DNA of 64,000 nucleotides. Origin: UBA7446 sp965656545 (GTDB taxonomy: Bacteria > Bacteroidota > Bacteroidia > Flavobacteriales > Flavobacteriaceae). The DNA lies in NCBI GenBank assembly GCA_965656545.1, contig CBFHKZ010000004.1, positions 1 through 64,000 of the forward strand. Direction: 5' to 3'. The notes beneath the pieces were generated by a model. It ran no database searches. It saw nothing but the letters and a program-made list of their open reading frames with translations, and had not been told where the DNA came from. Every line of letters begins with the position of its first letter. The stretch's first letter is position 1. A program made the translations under genes and the position numbers. This document shows, in pieces, positions 9,089 to 17,939 of the stretch.

Positions 9089-9516
9089 CCTTGAGATAAG
9101 GCAACCACTGCTACGCCTGCGCGTTCTAAAAATGCAATACCAGAAGTGTCTTTGTATGCGGTTGCATACACCACTCTTTTGATGCCTGCTTGGTGAATAA
9201 GCTTGCTGCATTCTTTGCAAGGTGACAAGGTAATATACAAGGTCGCGCCAGCACAAGATTGCGTAGAAGAGGCAACTTTCATAATCGCGTTTGCCTCGGC
9301 GTGTAACACATACCATTTGGTGTAGTGTTCTTCATCCTCACAAGCATTTTCAAAGCCAGTAGGCGTTCCGTTATAACCGTCGGAGATAATCATGCGGTCT
9401 TTGACAATAAGCGCCCCTACTTGCTTGCGTTGACAATGCGACAGCTTGGCCCACTCCATAGCCATGCGCATATAGGCCGTATCGTAGCGCAATTGTTTCT
9501 TTTCGGCTTTGGTCAT
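9085..9516 (-). CDS. dCMP deaminase (ComEB-like cytidine/deoxycytidylate deaminase)
   Basis: A zinc-dependent deaminase of 143 residues that supplies dUMP for thymidylate synthesis. The active site is complete: His72-Ala-Glu74 in HAEANAI and Cys100/Cys103 in SPCKEC. Its ATG overlaps the TGA of the upstream HupE-like gene by 4 bp, so the two are translated from one mRNA. Pairing with a HupE/UreJ-like gene is a frequent flavobacterial arrangement and is not known to be functional. Confidence 0.93.
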   Translation of the reverse strand: MTKAEKKQLRYDTAYMRMAMEWAKLSHCQRKQVGALIVKDRMIISDGYNGTPTGFENACEDEEHYTKWYVLHAEANAIMKVASSTQSCAGATLYITLSPCKECSKLIHQAGIKRVVYATAYKDTSGIAFLERAGVAVVALSQG

Positions 9517-10094
9517 AGTGCTTTGGTTGCAGTGATTAAAACAGGCACTAAAATACCGATAATTATGCTACTGCCTACCAAAAGGCGGTCGCGTTTTGAA
9601 ACCCTAAAAACATTGCTCAAAATGCTGTTGACAACAACCACCAAGACCACAACAAGTAGCTGTGCCAGCTCAATGCCTAGGGTAAAATACAACAGTGGAA
9701 GGCCTACTGATTTTTGCGGAAAAACCATGGAAAAATAGCCCGAAAAACCAAGTCCGTGGATGATGCCAAAAAAGGCTGCAAGCACAAAAAATGGCAGCGA
9801 TGGTTTGCGTTCCAAGCTGTTGTTCCAGTACAAGGTGTGTAGGGCGGTGAGCAAAATTGTAATGGGAATCAAAAACTCAATCCAGTTGGAAGAAAAACGA
9901 ATAATTCCGGCCGATGCCGCCCAAAGGGATAGGGTATGACCAATGGTAAATGCCGTAACCAGCAAAAGCAACAACCGCATTTGCTTAAAGACAAATGGCA
10001 GCGACATGGCCACCAAAAACAGCAAATGGTCATAAGCGTTGATGTCTAAAATATGCTCAAAGCCCAGTCGTAAATAAAATATAAAATCGTTCAT
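9513..10094 (-). CDS. HupE/UreJ family membrane protein
   Basis: A 193-residue protein with about six membrane helices. The family histidines are seen in GFEHILDINAYDHLLFL and in FGIIHGLGFSG, consistent with a metal (nickel or cobalt) or small-solute role. No hydrogenase or urease gene is nearby, so the classical HupE/UreJ role cannot be assumed here. It sits 6 nt after the TerB/DnaJ gene and overlaps the deaminase gene by 4 bp, forming a three-gene unit. Confidence 0.82.
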   Translation of the reverse strand: MNDFIFYLRLGFEHILDINAYDHLLFLVAMSLPFVFKQMRLLLLLVTAFTIGHTLSLWAASAGIIRFSSNWIEFLIPITILLTALHTLYWNNSLERKPSLPFFVLAAFFGIIHGLGFSGYFSMVFPQKSVGLPLLYFTLGIELAQLLVVVLVVVVNSILSNVFRVSKRDRLLVGSSIIIGILVPVLITATKAL

Positions 10095-10100
10095 GATGTG

Positions 10101-10817
10101 CTAAAATCCACGTTCGTTTTTAATGTCTTCATATGCTTTTTGAATGCGTTGAAACTTTTCTTTTGCGGCCTCCTCAGCAGCTTGTCCCAAGTTACGAACT
10201 TTATCTGGATGGTGCTTTTTAACCAAGTTTCTGTACGCCTTTTTGATGTCGTTGTCCGTAGCGGTTTTGGGCACTTCCAATATGGTGTATGCGCTGTCTG
10301 TTTGGGCAACAAACATGGCCTTGATGCTGTTGTAGTCTAGGGTGCTTATGCGCATATAGCCCGCAATCTGCAAGAGCTTTTCTAGCTCTGGTGGCGAAAC
10401 ACGACCGTCGGCTTTAGCAATGCGAAATAAGAAGTCGAGCATCTGTAAACGGGCGCCGTATTGCGTCCTGCTGGCAAGAAATTGCCCGATTTCTACAGCC
10501 GAAATCCCCGTTTGTTTAAACTCCGCATTGTAGACGCGGAAAATTTGATTGGCGCGCTCCTTGCCAAAAAATTGAACAAACTGTGCCCGCACATAATCCA
10601 ATTCGGACTGGCTTGTTTTGCCGTCGGCTTTAATCACCATGCTGGCCAATGCCAATAGGCGCAACTCAAAGTCTTGCTGGGAAACTCGTGTGGTTTGGAA
10701 AGAAGTGGTGAACTTGGTGCGCGTATTTGTTTCCAAAAGACTTCCCAAGAAAAAGCCCAACAAGGCTCCAGGAAACCGAAAGATCATATAGCCAATAAAT
10801 GCAAATAGCCAACGCAC
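10101..10817 (-). CDS. TerB-like / J-domain protein (DjlA-type)
   Basis: A 238-residue co-chaperone-like protein. An N-terminal membrane anchor (RWLFAFIGYMIFRFPGALLGFFLG) is followed by a TerB-like helical domain (about residues 45-150) and a C-terminal J-domain with the essential HPD motif in KKHHPDKV. This is the DjlA layout and predicts stimulation of DnaK at the membrane. I place the start at the GTG at 10817, because the promoter element TACTTTTG ends 4 nt before it; a TTG 15 bp upstream would overlap that element. Confidence 0.82.
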   Translation of the reverse strand: MRWLFAFIGYMIFRFPGALLGFFLGSLLETNTRTKFTTSFQTTRVSQQDFELRLLALASMVIKADGKTSQSELDYVRAQFVQFFGKERANQIFRVYNAEFKQTGISAVEIGQFLASRTQYGARLQMLDFLFRIAKADGRVSPPELEKLLQIAGYMRISTLDYNSIKAMFVAQTDSAYTILEVPKTATDNDIKKAYRNLVKKHHPDKVRNLGQAAEEAAKEKFQRIQKAYEDIKNERGF

Positions 10818-10821
10818 GCTG

Positions 10822-10829
10822 CAAAAGTA
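10822..10829 (-). promoter_or_regulatory. -7 element TACTTTTG, 4 nt before the TerB/DnaJ gene
   Basis: A perfect TAnnTTTG on the minus strand. GCTG... on the plus strand (4 nt) separates it from the GTG start. It supports the shortened start and a leaderless mRNA. Confidence 0.55.
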
Positions 10830-10887
10830 CAAATGAAAATAAGGTATACCCCATTTTTATGATCTTATATTGTATTACATTTACATC

Positions 10888-11406
10888 ATGCGATTTCCAG
10901 AAGCCAAACGTTTTGAAAAGACCCGCTCTTTTGTGCAAAAGCACTTAGAGAGCGGTAGTGAAATTTTAGACTTGGGCACTCCCAATGACCTATCTGAATT
11001 TATTGCCTCTTCTGGATACAAGGTGCAAAATAGCAAAGGAGAGAATCTCGACACAGACTTTCATCCATATATAGATACGGGTGTGGATTGCGTTACTGCT
11101 TTTGAAATATTTGAACATATGTTGGCGCCATTTAATATCCTTAGTCAACTTAAAACCCCCAAGCTCATTGCATCTGTCCCGCTTAAGCTTTGGTTTGCTT
11201 CTGCCTATTGGAACTCAAAAGACGATTGGGACAAACACTATCACGAATTTGAGCAAAAGCAATTTGATTTTTTGCTGGATAAAAGTGGATGGGTTGTCAA
11301 AGACAGTCTCATTTGGGCTTCGCCTGACCCTAAAAAAATTGGGCTAAGACCCTTATTGCGCTATTTTACACCTCGCTACTATATGGTCTATTGCGAACGT
11401 GCCTAA
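10888..11406 (+). CDS. SAM-dependent methyltransferase-like protein
   Basis: A 172-residue protein of the class I methyltransferase fold. EILDLGTPNDLSEFIASSGY fits motif I, though the usual glycine-rich loop is altered (DLGTPND in place of DxGxGxG). CVTAFEIFEHMLAPFNIL fits the middle of the domain and a WxxxxDWDKHYHEF region follows. The substrate is unknown. The start is the ATG at 10888; a TTG 18 bp upstream overlaps the -7-like TACATTTA and is less likely. Confidence 0.68.
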   Translation: MRFPEAKRFEKTRSFVQKHLESGSEILDLGTPNDLSEFIASSGYKVQNSKGENLDTDFHPYIDTGVDCVTAFEIFEHMLAPFNILSQLKTPKLIASVPLKLWFASAYWNSKDDWDKHYHEFEQKQFDFLLDKSGWVVKDSLIWASPDPKKIGLRPLLRYFTPRYYMVYCERA

Positions 11407-11423
11407 ATATCCAACAGCTTCCT

Positions 11424-11431
11424 TATCTTTG
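11424..11431 (+). promoter_or_regulatory. -7 element TATCTTTG upstream of the bacilliredoxin gene
   Basis: A perfect TAnnTTTG, 18 nt before the ATG at 11450, giving a predicted leader of about 12 nt. Confidence 0.6.
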
Positions 11432-11449
11432 TGCTCTAAATAATGTGCT

Positions 11450-11860
11450 ATGTATCCTGCTGAAATTGTTAAACCCATGCGCGACGAACTTACTGCCGTA
11501 GGTTTTGACCAATGTACTACTCCAGAAAGTGTTGCTTCGGCAATAAATCAAAAAGGCACTACGCTTGTAGTAGTGAACTCTGTTTGTGGCTGTGCTGCTG
11601 CCAACGCCCGCCCAGGTGTGCGTATGTCACTAGACAATGATAAAACACCCGCACAACTCGTTACGGTATTTGCCGGTGTAGACAAAGAAGCTACCGCAGA
11701 AGCAAGAGGTCTTATGGTGCCCTTTCCTCCTTCATCTCCCAGTATTGCGCTGTTCAGTGACGGAGAATTGGTACATATGCTCGAAAGACATCACATTGAA
11801 GGCAGACCTGCTGATATTATCGCAGAAAACCTAAAAGAAGCATACAACGCCCACTGCTAA
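11450..11860 (+). CDS. Bacilliredoxin, BrxA/BrxB (YphP/YqiW) family
   Basis: A 136-residue thioredoxin-fold protein with the family CxC active site Cys46-Gly-Cys48 in VNSVCGCAAANARPG. In Firmicutes these proteins remove bacillithiol from S-thiolated proteins, and BrxA/B genes also occur in Bacteroidota that make bacillithiol. No bsh gene is present in the window, so the thiol partner here is inferred. A promoter element lies 18 nt upstream, and the acyltransferase gene begins 9 nt downstream. Confidence 0.9.
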   Translation: MYPAEIVKPMRDELTAVGFDQCTTPESVASAINQKGTTLVVVNSVCGCAAANARPGVRMSLDNDKTPAQLVTVFAGVDKEATAEARGLMVPFPPSSPSIALFSDGELVHMLERHHIEGRPADIIAENLKEAYNAHC

Positions 11861-11869
11861 AACACACCA

Positions 11870-12604
11870 ATGGCTAAGCTAATATCCTATCCGCTTAGCG
11901 TACTATACTACCTCTTATTTGGATTTACCCTCATACTATTTGATGGCATCCAACGCATCTGTTATTTTATTCTTGGCTTTAAGGCGCACCGCGCGAGCAT
12001 TATTGTGCTAAATTTTTTGTTGTTGCGCTGTCTCAATATTCTAGGAACCCGTTTTGTTTTTGAGTGTCCTTTTACATTAGAAAAAAACCAGTCGTATATT
12101 TTTGTTGCCAACCACCAAAGCACCTATGACATACCACCACTTATTTGGTATTTGCGAAAGACCTATCCAAAGTTTGTGGGCAAAAAAGAGTTGGGCAAAG
12201 GGATTCCGAGTATTTCGTTTAATCTGAGGAACGGCAGTGCTGTACTCATTGATCGAAAAAACCCCAAGCAAGCACTGCAAGACATCAAAGCCTTTGGAGA
12301 GAAACTAGCGGAAACGAACAGCAGCATAGTAATTTTCCCCGAGGGCACGCGAAGCAATAGCGCCAAGCCAAGGACCTTCCGGTTGGGCGGGTTAAAACAA
12401 TTGATTGATGCCATGCCTGAGGCAAAGTTGGTAGGCATTACCATCAATAACTCTTGGAAGCTTTCGCGCTATGGCTATTTCCCTATGGGGGCTGGTGCTA
12501 AAATTAAGCTTAAGCTGCATACGCCTGTGGATTGCCCAAGGGATAACGTAATGGAGACCCTTCAGCAGTTAGAAAAAACCATTACCGCTGATATCAATTT
12601 CTAA
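11870..12604 (+). CDS. 1-acyl-sn-glycerol-3-phosphate acyltransferase (PlsC family)
   Basis: A 244-residue membrane-associated acyltransferase of phospholipid synthesis, acylating lysophosphatidic acid at sn-2. Motif I is NHQSTYD (His82, Asp87) and motif III is FPEGTRS (Glu158). Two hydrophobic segments precede motif I. A second, more divergent family member is at 52896. The gene follows the bacilliredoxin gene after 9 nt, and its stop overlaps the convergent kinase gene by 4 bp. Confidence 0.9.
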   Translation: MAKLISYPLSVLYYLLFGFTLILFDGIQRICYFILGFKAHRASIIVLNFLLLRCLNILGTRFVFECPFTLEKNQSYIFVANHQSTYDIPPLIWYLRKTYPKFVGKKELGKGIPSISFNLRNGSAVLIDRKNPKQALQDIKAFGEKLAETNSSIVIFPEGTRSNSAKPRTFRLGGLKQLIDAMPEAKLVGITINNSWKLSRYGYFPMGAGAKIKLKLHTPVDCPRDNVMETLQQLEKTITADINF

Positions 12605-14040
12605 TCAACGCTTGGGATGCGAAGCTCAAAACGCGTAAGTGCATCGGGTGTAGAATCAAAAACGACGGAACCATCATAGGTTTCAACAATAGATTTCACC
12701 ATACTCAAGCCCAAGCCCATACCACTCGTTTTTGTGGTAAAGGTTGGTTCAAAAATCCGATCCTGTAGGTCTTTTGGAATTCCCTTGCCATTGTCCTCAA
12801 CAGCCAATACAATTGCTTTTTTTTCTGTGGTAATCGTCACGCAAATCTGAGGCTGCTTAACTTCTTCACATGCCTGTATGGCGTTGTTTATGAGGTTATT
12901 GATGATCCGCACCAGCTGGGTGGCATCAAAGTGGGCATATGCATCGGCAACTGCCTGAAAAGAAATGGGGGCATCTGCATAGAGCTCCAAAGCGCGTCCC
13001 ACAACTTCCTTAACATTGATGCGTTCTGACTGGCCTGTTGGCATGGTAGCAAACTGTGAAAAGGTCGATGCAATGGCGCTCATGGTGTCAATTTGCTGAA
13101 TAAGCGATTGGCTAAACTCGTGCACCTTTTCATTCCATTCGGAATCGCCTTTTGCTACTTGTTGTTCAAAATGCTGAATGCTTAGCCGCATGGGTGTCAA
13201 GGGGTTTTTGATTTCATGTGCCACCTGTTTGGCCATTTCGCGCCAAGCTACTTCCCGCTGGGATTTGGCGAGCTTGACTGCACTGGCTTCAAGCTCATCG
13301 ACCATGTGATTGTAGGCCGATACAAGCGCAGAGATTTCGCGGCTGGCATTGGTCAATTCTATTTTGGTATTCGTTTTAGAAAGTTTGGTTTGATTGAGTT
13401 TAATGCTGATGGTTTCCAAATGACGTGTGATGTAGGAAGAAACAAAAAACGCCAATATGATGGCAATAATCAACATGATTACATATACTTGAACCAAACG
13501 AATCAAAAAGGCATTGAGCTCCATTGAACTCAGCGAATCGTCGTCAAAATAAGGCACGTTAACAATGGCCAATGGTTGTCCGTTTAAGTCATATATATAA
13601 GAAAATGAGGAGCGTGTTGTTACGCCATCAGTGGTACTCACATCAATTAGCCTTTCCCCTGTATTGGGTTGCAGTCGTTCTAAAATCGCAGCCGAAAGTG
13701 TTTGCGAAGGTGTCGATTCCATCAGTTGAGAAGAACAAAGTAAATTGCCAGACAGGCTGTAAAGCCTAAAATTAATGTTTAGAACATCTGCTGTTTCCTT
13801 TAGGTGTGGCTGAAAAACCGCCGCAATGTTTGCTGCCTCCACATCCAATGGCGTGCTTTCCAAAAGGTACTTGAGTCGTTTTTTAAGTTGGTTTTCTTTA
13901 CGCTCCAAACGCTGTTCGTGATAGGTATTGGACTGCTCGCTATACTGCACTATGGTAACCCCGGCAATTAATAACGAAGCCACCATTACCAAAAAAATAA
14001 GGGCTATAAAAATTCGAGCGCGAAGAGATGGCAACCGCAT
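12601..14040 (-). CDS. Two-component sensor histidine kinase, NtrY-like
   Basis: A 479-residue membrane kinase. TM1 is at about residues 8-30, an extracytoplasmic sensor region of about 150 residues follows, then TM2 (about 180-203), a HAMP linker, and a HisKA domain with phospho-acceptor His275 in VAHEIKNPLTPMRLS. The latter text is typical of the NtrY group. The ATPase domain has an N-box (NNLINNAIQAC), G1 (DNGKGIP) and G2 (GMGLGLSMVK). No response regulator is adjacent, so it is an orphan. It ends 4 nt from hemJ and may be co-transcribed after it. Confidence 0.9.
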   Translation of the reverse strand: MRLPSLRARIFIALIFLVMVASLLIAGVTIVQYSEQSNTYHEQRLERKENQLKKRLKYLLESTPLDVEAANIAAVFQPHLKETADVLNINFRLYSLSGNLLCSSQLMESTPSQTLSAAILERLQPNTGERLIDVSTTDGVTTRSSFSYIYDLNGQPLAIVNVPYFDDDSLSSMELNAFLIRLVQVYVIMLIIAIILAFFVSSYITRHLETISIKLNQTKLSKTNTKIELTNASREISALVSAYNHMVDELEASAVKLAKSQREVAWREMAKQVAHEIKNPLTPMRLSIQHFEQQVAKGDSEWNEKVHEFSQSLIQQIDTMSAIASTFSQFATMPTGQSERINVKEVVGRALELYADAPISFQAVADAYAHFDATQLVRIINNLINNAIQACEEVKQPQICVTITTEKKAIVLAVEDNGKGIPKDLQDRIFEPTFTTKTSGMGLGLSMVKSIVETYDGSVVFDSTPDALTRFELRIPSVD

Positions 14041-14043
14041 ATA

Positions 14044-14586
14044 CTACCCGTTTTTATTGCGATGACGTTTGTATAGACGAATGCCGAGCATCAGTAAAAA
14101 AGCCAAGCCAAAAAGACCTAATAAGCCAAAAATCCAATGGATGCTGTCTTTGAGTATGGCCAAGAATATCACGGCAAATAAAATAAGTGTTGCGCCTTCA
14201 TTCCAAATGCGAAAAAAACGGGCGCTGCGTTGACAATTTCCTTCTAAAAACGCCTTGTAAAAACGGTGGGTTTTTATGTGGTATAAAACCAATAGTCCCA
14301 CAAAAACAAGCTTGACCAACATCCACGATTTCCCCAATAAAAAAGGGTTTATCCACAACATCCAAAGTCCAAAAATAAGTCCTAAAATAGCAGAAGGAAC
14401 AGTTATGATTTGCCACAACCGTCGCATCATCAATTGTAACTGTGGTATGATGATGTCAGACGCCGCTTGCGGGCGGTCAGCGGCTTCAACAAGGTATACC
14501 ATAAGCCGTGGCATATAGAACAACCCAGCAAAGTAGGTGATCACAAAAATCAGGTGAAGTGCTTTTATGTATAGATAATAATCCAC
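14044..14586 (-). CDS. hemJ: Protoporphyrinogen IX oxidase, HemJ type
   Basis: A 180-residue integral membrane protein of the HemJ/UPF0093 (CopD-related) family, which oxidises protoporphyrinogen IX to protoporphyrin IX. With the GTG start at 14586 the protein begins MDYYLYIKALHLIFVITYFAGLFY, the normal HemJ N-terminus with its conserved His11. Two ATG starts further upstream (14667, 14646) would overlap the end of hemH and add unrelated residues. Membrane helices and the basic stretch LVKLVFVG...YHIKTHR are as expected. Its position directly after ferrochelatase supports the role. No hemG or hemY is seen in the window. Confidence 0.87.
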   Translation of the reverse strand: MDYYLYIKALHLIFVITYFAGLFYMPRLMVYLVEAADRPQAASDIIIPQLQLMMRRLWQIITVPSAILGLIFGLWMLWINPFLLGKSWMLVKLVFVGLLVLYHIKTHRFYKAFLEGNCQRSARFFRIWNEGATLILFAVIFLAILKDSIHWIFGLLGLFGLAFLLMLGIRLYKRHRNKNG

Positions 14587-14623
14587 GCCTATGTATTGTT
14601 CTAAAGGTACGCCTTTTTCAAAA

Positions 14624-15643
14624 CTAAGAAGCTGTTGCCCATTCATCAATCCAGCGGCTGAGTACATTTACCCAGTCGTCCCGGTCGTTGATGCAAGGAA
14701 CCACATGCATTTCATCGCCCCCTTTTTCTTCAAAATCTTCTTTGGCTTCCATGCCTATTTCTTCTAGCGTTTCTAGGCAATCGGAAATAAACGCAGGGGT
14801 CACAACCGCCAACTTCTTGGTGCCCGTTTTGGCAAATTTCTCAACTGTTTTGTCTGTATAAGGCCGCAACCACTTATCGCCCGCCAAACGAGACTGAAAT
14901 GAAGTTGAAAAGCTTCCCGGTCGCAGCTCTAGGTATTCCGCAACCTGCTTGGTGGTTTCATAACATTGATGACGGTAGCAATAGGCATGTGCATCAGACG
15001 GTGTTTGACAACAACTGCCATCAATCTTACAATGTGATTTGGTAATATCCGATTTGCGAATGTGGCGTTCTGGTATCCCATGATAGGAAAACAGCAAGTG
15101 TTCCCAAGGTTTGTCTTGGAGGTATTCTTGAATAGAATGTGACAACACCCGGATATAATCTGCGTGATGATAAAATGCCGGCAAATGTGTAAAAGACATT
15201 TTTGGGTATTGCGCAGCCCTAATTTCTTCTGCCAAAACCAAAATGGTTTCTGTAGTGGCCATGGCGTGCTGAGGGTATAGCGGTACTATCAATACCTCAT
15301 CAACCCCCTTTTGATGCAGTTCTTCCAACCCTGAAGCGATAGACGGCTGGCCATATCGCATGGCAAGGGAAATAGGCACAGCGGTTTTTTTTGCAACTTT
15401 TTCGTGTAAGCGTTCCGATAAAACTATCAGTGGAGATCCTTCGTCCCACCATATTTTTTTATAAGCCTTAGCCGATTTTTTTGGACGGGTTTTTAGGATA
15501 ATCCCTTTAACCAAAAACGAGCGAAACCACTTGGGCACATCAATCACACGCTCATCCATTAAAAACTCTTCCAAATAAGGCTTAACGTCCTTAGGTGTAG
15601 GACTTTTGGGTGAACCTAAATTCACTAGTAGTACTCCTTTCAT
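14624..15643 (-). CDS. hemH: Ferrochelatase
   Basis: Inserts Fe2+ into protoporphyrin IX, the last step of protoheme synthesis. It has 339 residues. The metal-ligand histidine is His188 in FSYHGIPERH, and the second conserved site is PAFISDCLETLEEIG with its glutamate. The text KSHCKIDGSCCQTP contains several cysteines but nothing clearly diagnostic. The gene lies between the AraC regulator (14 nt upstream) and hemJ on the minus strand, opposite the hemA-B run. Confidence 0.95.
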   Translation of the reverse strand: MKGVLLVNLGSPKSPTPKDVKPYLEEFLMDERVIDVPKWFRSFLVKGIILKTRPKKSAKAYKKIWWDEGSPLIVLSERLHEKVAKKTAVPISLAMRYGQPSIASGLEELHQKGVDEVLIVPLYPQHAMATTETILVLAEEIRAAQYPKMSFTHLPAFYHHADYIRVLSHSIQEYLQDKPWEHLLFSYHGIPERHIRKSDITKSHCKIDGSCCQTPSDAHAYCYRHQCYETTKQVAEYLELRPGSFSTSFQSRLAGDKWLRPYTDKTVEKFAKTGTKKLAVVTPAFISDCLETLEEIGMEAKEDFEEKGGDEMHVVPCINDRDDWVNVLSRWIDEWATAS

Positions 15644-15657
15644 AGCAACATTTTTCG

Positions 15658-16545
15658 TTACGAAGATACAGACAAAAGGTATTTTTTTGGCGTTGTACCA
15701 AACTTCTTTTTAAAGGCTTCAATAAAATGACTTGAATTACTGTACCCGAGTTGAATAGCAACTTCGTTGACATTGTAAGAACCTGTGCCCAAAAGTTGAC
15801 GGGCATGATTCATCTTGTGATCCAACACAAACTGATAGACCGTACTGCCGTAAAGCTGCTTAAATCCTTCTTTTAATTTTTTTAAGCTTAAGCCTATTTC
15901 ATCCGCCAAGTCGGGTAAACTCGGTGGAGCCGCCATGCGAGCGAGCATGATTTTTTTAGCATTTCGAATTTTACGCACATTTTCCTCATCAACCAAAAAT
16001 GGGCACTCGGCAATATCTGTGGCTTCAGAAGGGTTAAAGTATAAGCTTAGCAGCTCATAAACTTTCCCTTTAAGATACAGCCTGCTCATCAAAGCGTTGG
16101 GTTGGTGTTGCAAAATCTGACTTAAAACAACGGCCATGGAAGGGGTAAATACATGGTCTTTATAATATTTTTTATCAACGTTTTCGTCCGAAAGAAAACT
16201 GATTTGTTCGGCTTCTTGCGAAAACAGGCTGTGGAATTTTTTAATTGAAATAAGCACGGAAACCAGCTGGGTGTTTACGGCAACGTCTAGCTCCATTGGC
16301 AAGTCACGCTGGGGGTTGTATAGCAACAATACGTGCTCGTCCAAAATGGGCAGGCTGTAAGTGCGTTCGTTAAAATGAAAGGTTGCACTTCCCCGAAAAC
16401 AAAAGTGAAACTGAATCAGGCTGGCATCAACGTGGCGAACGACGTGTTGCTTTTTATCGGTCTCATTCTCATGGGTGAGGACGTCAAAACCAGTCTCAAT
16501 GGTTTGGTCAATTTTAGGACGTAAAGCGTTATTTTCTGTAGTCAT
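15658..16545 (-). CDS. AraC-family transcriptional regulator
   Basis: A 295-residue regulator. The N-terminal ligand or dimer domain is unassigned. The C-terminal double helix-turn-helix is clear (PSLPDLADEIGLSLKKLKEG, then NVNEVAIQLGYSNSSHFI and FKKKFGTTPKKY). Flavobacteria often carry this gene between hemH and hemA, so it may control heme genes, but that is inference from position. The start at 16545 (MTTENN) is favoured because the promoter element TATGTTTG lies 28 nt before it, inside a longer reading frame. Confidence 0.85.
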   Translation of the reverse strand: MTTENNALRPKIDQTIETGFDVLTHENETDKKQHVVRHVDASLIQFHFCFRGSATFHFNERTYSLPILDEHVLLLYNPQRDLPMELDVAVNTQLVSVLISIKKFHSLFSQEAEQISFLSDENVDKKYYKDHVFTPSMAVVLSQILQHQPNALMSRLYLKGKVYELLSLYFNPSEATDIAECPFLVDEENVRKIRNAKKIMLARMAAPPSLPDLADEIGLSLKKLKEGFKQLYGSTVYQFVLDHKMNHARQLLGTGSYNVNEVAIQLGYSNSSHFIEAFKKKFGTTPKKYLLSVSS

Positions 16546-16573
16546 CTTTCCCTTTTGTTTTACTTGCGCACAA

Positions 16574-16581
16574 CAAACATA
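16574..16581 (-). promoter_or_regulatory. -7 element TATGTTTG of the AraC-hemH-hemJ unit
   Basis: A perfect TAnnTTTG on the minus strand, 28 nt before the AraC start, in the divergent region shared with hemA. Confidence 0.55.
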
Positions 16582-16674
16582 CAAAGAAAAAACAGCATTA
16601 ACACCGTTAATACGCAAGCCCCAATAGCGTTAGAAAAAGTACTTTTAGCGGTATTTTTTGTCTTGGCTGTGCAT

Positions 16675-16682
16675 TATTTTTG
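16675..16682 (+). promoter_or_regulatory. -7 element TATTTTTG of the hemA operon
   Basis: A perfect TAnnTTTG, 21 nt before the hemA ATG. It would drive hemA-C-D-E-F-B. Confidence 0.6.
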
Positions 16683-16703
16683 CTGTGCAACTAAAAACCA
16701 GAT

Positions 16704-17939
16704 ATGCCGGCAACGGATCCTTTTTATTGTATTGGCGTTAGTTATAAAAAAGCAGATGCGGCCCTGCGTGGTCGTTTTAGCATAACAACAAAGGCAATTC
16801 CCTTTTTGTTGGAAGACGCCAAAAACAAAGGCATCAGCTCTTTAGTCTTGAGTTCGACCTGTAACAGAACCGAGTTATATGCACAAGCCCCTAATCACAA
16901 AATGCTGGTTGAATTGCTTTGTCAGCATTCCGAAGGTACAATTGAAGATTTCGAAAAGGCAGGAAATACCTATGAAGGAGCCGAAGCCATTTCGCATTTG
17001 TTTCGCGTAGGAACAGGCCTTGACAGTCAAATATTAGGGGACTTTGAAATCATATCACAACTTAAAAAGAGCTTTAAGGTTTCCAAAAAAATCAACTTGC
17101 TCAGCCCATACATGGAGCGCATGTTTAACGCTGTGCTTAACGCGAGCAAACGCATTAAAACAGAAACGGAATTGTCCTCTGGAGCAACTTCTGTCTCCTA
17201 CGTCTCGGTGCGCTATATGCTGGATACCATTTCAGACTTGGACAACAAAAAGATCGTGTTGTTTGGTTTGGGAAAAATTGGTCGTAACACCTGTGAAAAC
17301 CTTGTGAAGCATACCAAAAACACCAGTATCACGCTTATCAATCGAACACGTGAACGCGCAGAACAATTGGCTGGAAAATTTGATGTAAAAGTAAAAGACT
17401 ATGCCGAGCTTCCCGTTGAAATACGCAAAGCCGATGTGCTTGTGGTAGCAACAGGTGCCGAAAAGCCCACCATTGCCAAATCGCTAATACATACCGATAA
17501 GCCGTTGCTAATTCTGGACTTATCCATGCCCAAAAACGTAAACCCCAATGTGCTTGAGCTTCCAAACGTTTCGCTGCTTCACTTGGACGAACTGTCTAAA
17601 ATGTCAGACATAACGCTCTTGGAACGAAAAAAACACGTGCCACACGCTAAGGAAATCATTGCCCAATCATTGGAAGAATTTAATCAGTGGCTCGAAACCC
17701 GCAAGTTTACCCCAGCACTTGTCGCTGTAAAAAAACTGATGGAAGACATTCAACTGCAAGAGTTGGAAGCCCATCGCAAAAAGAACCCCTCTGTTGATGC
17801 TGACAGCGCGTTGGCTGTTTCAGATCGTCTTATCCAAAAACTAACCAACCGAATGGCAACACATTTACGCACGAGCGAAAACGCTGGCGAAAGTGTCAAG
17901 GCATTGAAAACGCTATTCAACCTAACTGCTGATGAATAA
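16704..17939 (+). CDS. hemA: Glutamyl-tRNA reductase
   Basis: First enzyme of the C5 pathway: reduces glutamyl-tRNA to glutamate-1-semialdehyde with NADPH. It has 411 residues. The catalytic cysteine is Cys53 in LSSTCNRTELY. The NADPH domain follows (VLFGLGKIGRNTCENL), and the C-terminal helical dimerisation domain ends at LFNLTADE. It overlaps hemC by 8 nt (ATGAATAA). This is the head of a six-gene heme run. Confidence 0.97.
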   Translation: MPATDPFYCIGVSYKKADAALRGRFSITTKAIPFLLEDAKNKGISSLVLSSTCNRTELYAQAPNHKMLVELLCQHSEGTIEDFEKAGNTYEGAEAISHLFRVGTGLDSQILGDFEIISQLKKSFKVSKKINLLSPYMERMFNAVLNASKRIKTETELSSGATSVSYVSVRYMLDTISDLDNKKIVLFGLGKIGRNTCENLVKHTKNTSITLINRTRERAEQLAGKFDVKVKDYAELPVEIRKADVLVVATGAEKPTIAKSLIHTDKPLLILDLSMPKNVNPNVLELPNVSLLHLDELSKMSDITLLERKKHVPHAKEIIAQSLEEFNQWLETRKFTPALVAVKKLMEDIQLQELEAHRKKNPSVDADSALAVSDRLIQKLTNRMATHLRTSENAGESVKALKTLFNLTADE